The notes under the pieces: model-generated
The model's database searches: none
Seen by the model: only the letters and a program-made list of their open reading frames with translations
Told to the model about the DNA's origin: nothing
Source of the DNA: Candidatus Latescibacterota bacterium
Lineage (GTDB): Bacteria; JAAXHH01
Assembly (NCBI GenBank): GCA_022821935.1
Contig: JAJECR010000002.1
Coordinates: forward strand, 1 to 10,192
Direction: 5' to 3'
Length of the DNA stretch: 10,192 nucleotides
Program-made: the position numbers and the translations under genes
In this document: positions 7,218 through 10,192 of the stretch, one piece after another
Numbering within the stretch: the first letter of the stretch is position 1
How the letters are laid out: the number at the start of each line of letters is the position of its first letter

Positions 7218-7886
7218 GTCGTCTTCCTGGTGGTCCGGTTCGATTCGGCTGTCGAATTTCCGGGCGGTTTCCACGGCGGTCACCTGGTATCGCGGTACAT
7301 GAACAGGTCGCCTGCTGTATATGAGACCGCCCATGTATCGACTTGGTTGGGGGATACCGCGTTTTTTTCAAATATGGAGGCGCGGCTAACTAAAAAGCGG
7401 GATGCGGGCCCGCATGGCAATGACGGCGCGGACCCGTAAAGCAACGTAGGCGCGGTCAATTAAAAAAGCGGGACGCGGCCCGAACGAAGATGCGGCCCGT
7501 ATATGTTTCAACGCGTTGGAACGAAAAAAGTCGATCTGATCAAACAGGCGAGGACGGTACGACGGAGAAGTCGCCGGGACCGTGTGCGTTTCTACCTCGG
7601 TACGAGAGATTCAGGATAGAAGAGAGATTGCGCGGTGTCTGGCGCAATTGCCTGCAGGAGGCTGCGCGGGACGCCGCCTGGGAAGCGTTCAGACCGGGCA
7701 GGCAGGGTGGGCCGGGATACCGGTGTCTGTAGATTCCGTCCCCCGGAGGCGGATCGGAAGGCGTACCGCGAGATACCCGCAGCCACGCGCGACTTGCCGT
7801 CGCTGCCGCCCGGCGGTGGGTCCCGCACTGCCGGTACTTTGACAGTACAGACTCTTCCGAACGCCTGTAACTCGATACTTCAGGCG
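7218..7886. other. Intergenic stretch without a convincing gene
   Basis: About 670 bp lie between the sigma gene and tatA. Short open frames occur on both strands (for example plus 7490-7732 and 7635-7916, minus 7592-7828). They lack good ribosome binding sites, recognisable motifs or natural composition, and the plus ones overlap each other in different frames. What can be seen is the promoter and leader region that must serve the sigma operon, a direct-repeat pair (7378-7482), a perfect 14-bp palindrome ATGCGGGCCCGCAT (7402-7415), and a hairpin by the tatA stop. A small RNA or a decayed gene cannot be excluded. Confidence 0.6.
7378..7482. repeat. Pair of ~35-bp direct repeats with A-tracts
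   Basis: Copy 1 (7378-7412) and copy 2 (7448-7482) share the order AGGCGCGG, then a 5-6 bp variable bit, AAAAA(A)GCGGGA, and GCGG(G)CCCG. Starts are 70 bp apart, about seven helical turns. A third fragment, GATGCGGCCCG, follows at about 7488. Read on the minus strand, each copy is a G+C-rich arm followed by CCCGC and a run of T. That is terminator-like, but the T-run follows a weak stem in copy 2. The pair sits upstream of the sigma gene and may be tandem operators or a local duplication. Confidence 0.6.
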
Positions 7887-7887
7887 T
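7861..7887 (-). terminator. Hairpin just after tatA, possible terminator
   Basis: A perfect 7-bp inverted repeat, ACGCCTG (minus 7887-7881) and CAGGCGT (7867-7861), flanks a 13-nt loop and begins at the tatA stop codon. A G-U pair could extend it by one. No T-tract follows (TCGGAAGAG), so it is not a canonical intrinsic terminator. It may instead stabilise the 3' end or act with Rho. Confidence 0.35.
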
Positions 7888-8081
7888 CAGGCATCCTTGG
7901 AGGTAGATGTACCTGAGGTACTCTGATTCTCCTCGGCGGTCTCTTTCTTTTGTGCTTTCTTGAACTCTGTGATCCCCTGGCCCAGCCCCTTGGCCAGTTC
8001 AGGGAGCTTCTTGGCGCCAAAGAGGATCATGACGATTACGAGAATGATAATCAGTTCTGTCGTGCCGAAACTTCCGAGCAT
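7887..8081 (-). CDS. tatA: Twin-arginine translocase subunit TatA
   Basis: This 64-residue membrane protein assembles with TatC to move folded, often cofactor-bearing proteins across the cytoplasmic membrane. It has one N-terminal helix at about 7-22 (TTELIIILVIVMILFG) with a polar Glu9, the conserved FG hinge at 21-22, then an amphipathic helix (KKLPELAKGLGQGITEFKKA, 24-43) and a short charged, disordered tail. Length and motifs match TatA/TatE. The Glu at position 9 is shared by many TatA proteins that also do TatB's work, so that split is uncertain. The start at 8081 has a perfect GGAGGTGATT ribosome binding site, and the promoter just upstream rules out the longer frame to 8219. No tatB or tatC is adjacent, so the gene is a stand-alone copy here. 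Confidence 0.93.
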   Translation of the reverse strand: MLGSFGTTELIIILVIVMILFGAKKLPELAKGLGQGITEFKKAQKKETAEENQSTSGTSTSKDA

Positions 8082-8103
8082 GTGAATCACCTCCTCGCTT
8101 TTG

Positions 8104-8132
8104 AGAATACTGGTAACGGAGGTGCCTGTCAA
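8104..8132 (-). promoter_or_regulatory. Strong sigma-70-like promoter of tatA
   Basis: On the minus strand a perfect -35 TTGACA (8132-8127), a 17-nt spacer and a -10 TATTCT (8109-8104) precede tatA. The predicted start near 8097 leaves a leader of only about 16 nt, filled by the Shine-Dalgarno sequence. Together with that site this suggests steady, strong expression. Confidence 0.75.
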
Positions 8133-8297
8133 GCGGCAATGTATGGTTTTGAAAGTCGTAATCGTGTAATCGGCTGTCGGGCATGGCGCGGGCAGGAGGT
8201 GTTTCAGAATCCTTGCCATTGTTTACGTTGAACGTTTATTTAGACCTTAGCAACGCAGATGATGACTTTGAGCATCATACATTTGTTCAAGGAGGAA

Positions 8298-8540
8298 ATG
8301 GTGATTGTACGTATCGTCTACTGCGCCGACTGAAGCTACGAAAACGACGCCGCCGGGCTGGCGGTGAAACTACTGGAGTACTACAAACACGACATCGAGC
8401 AACTGCAACTGGTCCCTGCCAGCGGGGGCAAGTTCGAGGTAACGGTCGATGACGCGCAGGTCTTTTCCAAGCTGGAAACGGACCGGTTTCCCGAGTACGA
8501 GGAGATCAAAGGCGCCATCGAGGCGCTGATTGCCGGGTGA
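8298..8540 (+). CDS. SelW-like Rdx-family selenoprotein with in-frame UGA (Sec)
   Basis: The gene encodes 80 residues if the TGA at 8331-8333 is read as selenocysteine; read as stop, only 11 codons remain. The N-terminus reads MVIVRIVYCADU, a beta strand followed by C9-x-x-U12. This is exactly where SelT/SelW/SelH (Rdx, thioredoxin-like) proteins carry their CxxU or CxxC redox motif. Downstream of the TGA the frame gives AAGLAVKLLEYYKHDIEQ, then SGGKFEVTVDDAQVFSKLET and DRFPEYEEIKGAIEALI. These match the family's conserved GG-x-FEV, (I/V)FSK and RFP blocks. Homology on both sides of the TGA argues strongly for Sec recoding, not a pseudogene. The family is thought to act in thiol redox reactions in the cytoplasm. 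AAGGAGG (8289-8295) lies 2 nt before the ATG and 5 nt before an in-frame GTG at 8301, so either could be the start. No clear promoter is visible (only a weak TTGCCA at 8213). The divergent neighbour is tatA and STAS follows. Standard gene callers would miss it. Confidence 0.88.
8331..8366 (+). promoter_or_regulatory. UGA Sec codon with candidate bacterial SECIS hairpin
   Basis: In bacteria SelB recognises an mRNA hairpin just 3' of the UGA. Here the UGA (8331-8333) is followed, after 14 nt, by a 7-bp stem pairing 8348-8354 (CGCCGCC) with 8360-8366 (GGCGGTG, including one G-U). The stem is closed by the 5-nt loop GGGCU (8355-8359). The loop begins 21 nt after the UGA and has G in its first two positions, both in line with described bacterial SECIS features. 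The lower stem is not well formed, and a bulged U is not obvious. Confidence 0.6.
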
Positions 8541-8635
8541 AAACGGTTTGTAACAACACGAACTGGACCCGATAGGTCATTCTTGCCGTGCGGAACCGCA
8601 TGTCGCTGCGGCGTGGCCGAAGCATTGAGGTGGGT

Positions 8636-8977
8636 ATGAATATCGACGTTTCGCTGGAAAATGAGATCGCCGTGCTGCGCATCGAGGGCAGGCTCTGGGA
8701 AGAGGGAGACAGCATCGAGCTGGACCGCATGATCGACGAGGCCCTCGCCCGCGGCTGCACGGGCTTCGTTACCGATTTGACGGGCGTGCCCATCATGAAC
8801 AGCTCGGGACTGGGTTCGCTGATCGCGGCCATGAAGAAGATCAGATCCAGGTCCGGAGAGATGGCGCTCACGGGCGTGAATGACCGCCTGGATCACCTGT
8901 TCCGGATCACCAGGCTCTACACCGTCTTCAAGACTTTTGATGATGTGGACGCCGCAGTGGAAAACCTGCACGCCTGA
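8636..8977 (+). CDS. STAS-domain anti-sigma-factor antagonist
   Basis: The 113-residue protein is a single STAS domain like SpoIIAA/RsbV. These bind an anti-sigma kinase when unphosphorylated and so free a sigma factor, or take part in related partner-switching. It has IAVLRIEGRL (11-20), the helix FVTDLTGVPIMNSSGLGSLI (44-63) with the switch motif N55-S56-S57-G58-L59-G60, and C-terminal GVNDRLDHLFRITRLYTVFKTFD (80-102). Ser56 aligns with the phosphorylated Ser of SpoIIAA. The residue before it is Asn, where the classic motif has Asp. I chose the ATG at 8636 (GAGGT about 5 nt upstream, typical length). Further in-frame starts exist at GTG 8588 and ATG 8600. No kinase or PP2C phosphatase is visible in the window. 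It lies 95 nt after the selenoprotein and may be in the same transcript. Confidence 0.9.
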   Translation: MNIDVSLENEIAVLRIEGRLWEEGDSIELDRMIDEALARGCTGFVTDLTGVPIMNSSGLGSLIAAMKKIRSRSGEMALTGVNDRLDHLFRITRLYTVFKTFDDVDAAVENLHA

Positions 8978-9018
8978 CGTTCAGTAACCCGCACGCTGAC
9001 AATCAGTAACCCGCACGC
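8968..9018 (+). repeat. 22-bp tandem duplication across the STAS stop codon
   Basis: TCAGTAACCCGCACGC occurs at 8981-8996 and again at 9003-9018, exactly 22 bp apart. The flanking GCACGCCTGAC / GCACGCTGAC / GCACGCCTGCC elements extend the resemblance to a little over two units. It begins in the last codons of the STAS gene, where CACGCC encodes the C-terminal residues before TGA. It looks like replication slippage; no function is apparent. Confidence 0.7.
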
Positions 9019-9048
9019 CTGCCGATGCGACCGGTGCACGAGGCCCCC

Positions 9049-10192
9049 ATGCCGGACTACCAGCCGCTGGATCTCAGTTCCAGCTACAACACGAACCGGC
9101 GGGTCTACGATTCCATAGCGGACCCGCCGCTCGGAACGCAGACGTTTCACGGCCTGCCCTTTCAGATCGGCGACGGGGCCGTGGATTCCGACTGTTTCAT
9201 CGGCTTCGGTTCACAGCTGGGCTGTCCGGCCGACCCGCTGACGATTCCTGTCGGCCGTTCCGCGGCCAACGTAATCTTCGCCCACGCGGTGATCCGGTCG
9301 GAGATCATGGCCGGCGGTCCGATCGCCCTTCCCGTGGCCGCGTACCGGTTCATCTGGGACGACGGGCGGGACGAGTCCGTGGCGATTCGCGAGCGGTTCG
9401 AAATCGGCTACATGCCGCTGCCCTGGGGACAGTATCCCTTCCTGTGCGTTCCGGACGAGAAGCCGACGTCTTACAGCCGGTCCGGCGGCGACTGGAACGA
9501 CGCAGGCCGCAGGCAGACGGAAGCCGAACAGGGCTGGCCGCGCGGGTACTACCTCTGGGCCTGGCACAACCCCCGCCCGGACCAAATCATCCAATCCATT
9601 GAAATCACGCCAAAGGGTCCGCCCTTCGTCGTGGCCGCCGTCACCCTTGGTCACGTGGACGAAGACCCAATCTGCCGTTGGGCCGCCCGGGACGTCCAGA
9701 TCGAGCTTAAAGCCGAGGAAGACGCGGAAAAACCGTTCGACCTTGAAGTGGAAGTGGACCGGGGGTACGCGACCTATGCCTACCCGCTGCCCGGGGAGGT
9801 CGACGAGGACTTCATGAAGGACTCCCACAGGGGATGGGGGCAGGCCGACAACACGCGTTCGAGTCCCGCCCACGTGGGGGTGGCCGGCACGCCGTCGGCC
9901 ACGGTGACCGTGAAACAGGACGGCGAGGCCATCGGGGCGACGAACTGGGGCGAGCTGGAAACGAAAGAAGCGGTGGACACGCCCGGGGTGCGGTTCGAGA
10001 TCATCGACACGGGGCGGAACTGGGTCCACACCACGGTCCTGGACGACGAGACGGGCCTTCCCGTACCGTGCCGCGTCCACTTCCGCTCGGCAAGGGGCGT
10101 GCCTTACGCCCCACACGGGCATCACGCCCACGTCAATTCGAACCTGGAGACGTGGCACGTGGACGTGGGGGGCGACGTCCGGCTGGGCCAGA
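9049..10192 (+). CDS. Large protein, C-terminus beyond window; possible CehA/McbA-like metallohydrolase N-terminal region
   Basis: An open frame of 381 codons runs off the right edge with no stop. There is no signal peptide and no membrane helix. It starts MPDYQPLDLSSSYN and continues with beta-rich segments such as QTFHGLPFQIGDG, LTIPVGRSAANVIFAHAVI, QIIQSIEITPKGPPFVVAAV and RFEIIDTGRNWVHTTVLDDE. The last part, TGLPVPCRVHFRSARGVPYA followed by HGHHAH, resembles the carbohydrate-binding-like stretch that I recall before the PHP catalytic domain in some CehA/McbA-type predicted metallohydrolases. That is memory-based and the catalytic part is not visible, so function is uncertain. I chose the ATG at 9049 (CGAGG 5 nt upstream) over the ATG at 9025, which has no ribosome binding site. 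Codon use is GC-rich like the neighbours. Confidence 0.75.
   Translation, partial: MPDYQPLDLSSSYNTNRRVYDSIADPPLGTQTFHGLPFQIGDGAVDSDCFIGFGSQLGCPADPLTIPVGRSAANVIFAHAVIRSEIMAGGPIALPVAAYRFIWDDGRDESVAIRERFEIGYMPLPWGQYPFLCVPDEKPTSYSRSGGDWNDAGRRQTEAEQGWPRGYYLWAWHNPRPDQIIQSIEITPKGPPFVVAAVTLGHVDEDPICRWAARDVQIELKAEEDAEKPFDLEVEVDRGYATYAYPLPGEVDEDFMKDSHRGWGQADNTRSSPAHVGVAGTPSATVTVKQDGEAIGATNWGELETKEAVDTPGVRFEIIDTGRNWVHTTVLDDETGLPVPCRVHFRSARGVPYAPHGHHAHVNSNLETWHVDVGGDVRLGQ

Noticed and set aside
7218..7334. 39-codon N-terminal extension of the sigma factor
   Set aside because: No ribosome binding site at 7334; the ATG at 7217 has one and gives the normal sigma N-terminus.
7316..7345. Possible -10 TATACA (minus strand) for the sigma operon
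   Set aside because: The matching -35 position (AAGTCG) is far from consensus, and no ECF-type GGAAC/CGTC pair was found. Too weak to list.
7490..7916. Overlapping small plus-strand ORFs
   Set aside because: Arg/Gly/Pro-rich composition typical of random frames in GC-rich DNA, mutually overlapping and without motifs.
8082..8219. 46-codon extension of tatA
   Set aside because: It spans the consensus tatA promoter, and the ATG at 8081 has a perfect Shine-Dalgarno.
8331..8333. TGA as a true stop, making the gene a pseudogene or 11-codon peptide
   Set aside because: The TGA sits exactly at the Sec/Cys position of the Rdx motif, the downstream frame is intact and conserved, and a hairpin follows. 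A nonsense mutation at that site would be a coincidence.
9211..10158. 315-codon minus-strand open frame
   Set aside because: It is the antisense shadow of the plus-strand gene, Arg/Val/Pro-rich with no motif. The plus frame is open to the edge with natural composition.

Overview
The window is GC-rich, densely coded bacterial DNA on both strands. It reads like an uncultivated Gram-negative lineage. The support is a Tat component, an ECF sigma/anti-sigma pair followed by an exported DUF4097 protein, and a large C-terminal gene resembling predicted proteins I associate with Latescibacterota/Poribacteria-type metagenomes. That taxonomic guess is weak. No rRNA, tRNA, CRISPR, insertion sequence or phage gene is visible.

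Left part (1-4063): on the minus strand, ilvB (acetolactate synthase large subunit) is followed by the first codons of ilvN, cut by the window edge. This is the entry to branched-chain amino-acid synthesis. A divergent promoter pair (1917-1995) separates ilvB from a plus-strand unit: a membrane-anchored TPR protein and a class V aminotransferase. The 5' leader of that unit (about 2002-2206) is non-coding and structured. It holds a possible H-type pseudoknot and a degenerate ~24-bp repeat array.

Middle (4100-7217): a minus-strand operon of ECF sigma factor, zinc-finger anti-sigma factor with periplasmic HEAT repeats, and a secreted DUF4097 beta-solenoid protein. The genes are translationally coupled (4-nt ATGA overlap, then a 2-nt gap). 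This suggests an envelope-sensing regulon whose third gene is an effector or sensor outside the membrane.

7218-7886 holds no convincing gene. It contains a pair of ~35-bp direct repeats with A-tracts and a hairpin just after tatA.

Right part (7887-10192): tatA on the minus strand has a near-consensus sigma-70 promoter and a perfect Shine-Dalgarno. Divergent from it is a gene that conventional ORF calling misses: an 80-residue SelW-like (Rdx family) selenoprotein with an in-frame UGA at the second position of a CxxU redox motif. A candidate bacterial SECIS hairpin follows the UGA. This is the most notable content of the window. A STAS-domain anti-sigma-factor antagonist follows, then a 22-bp duplication over its stop codon, then a large protein that runs off the right edge.
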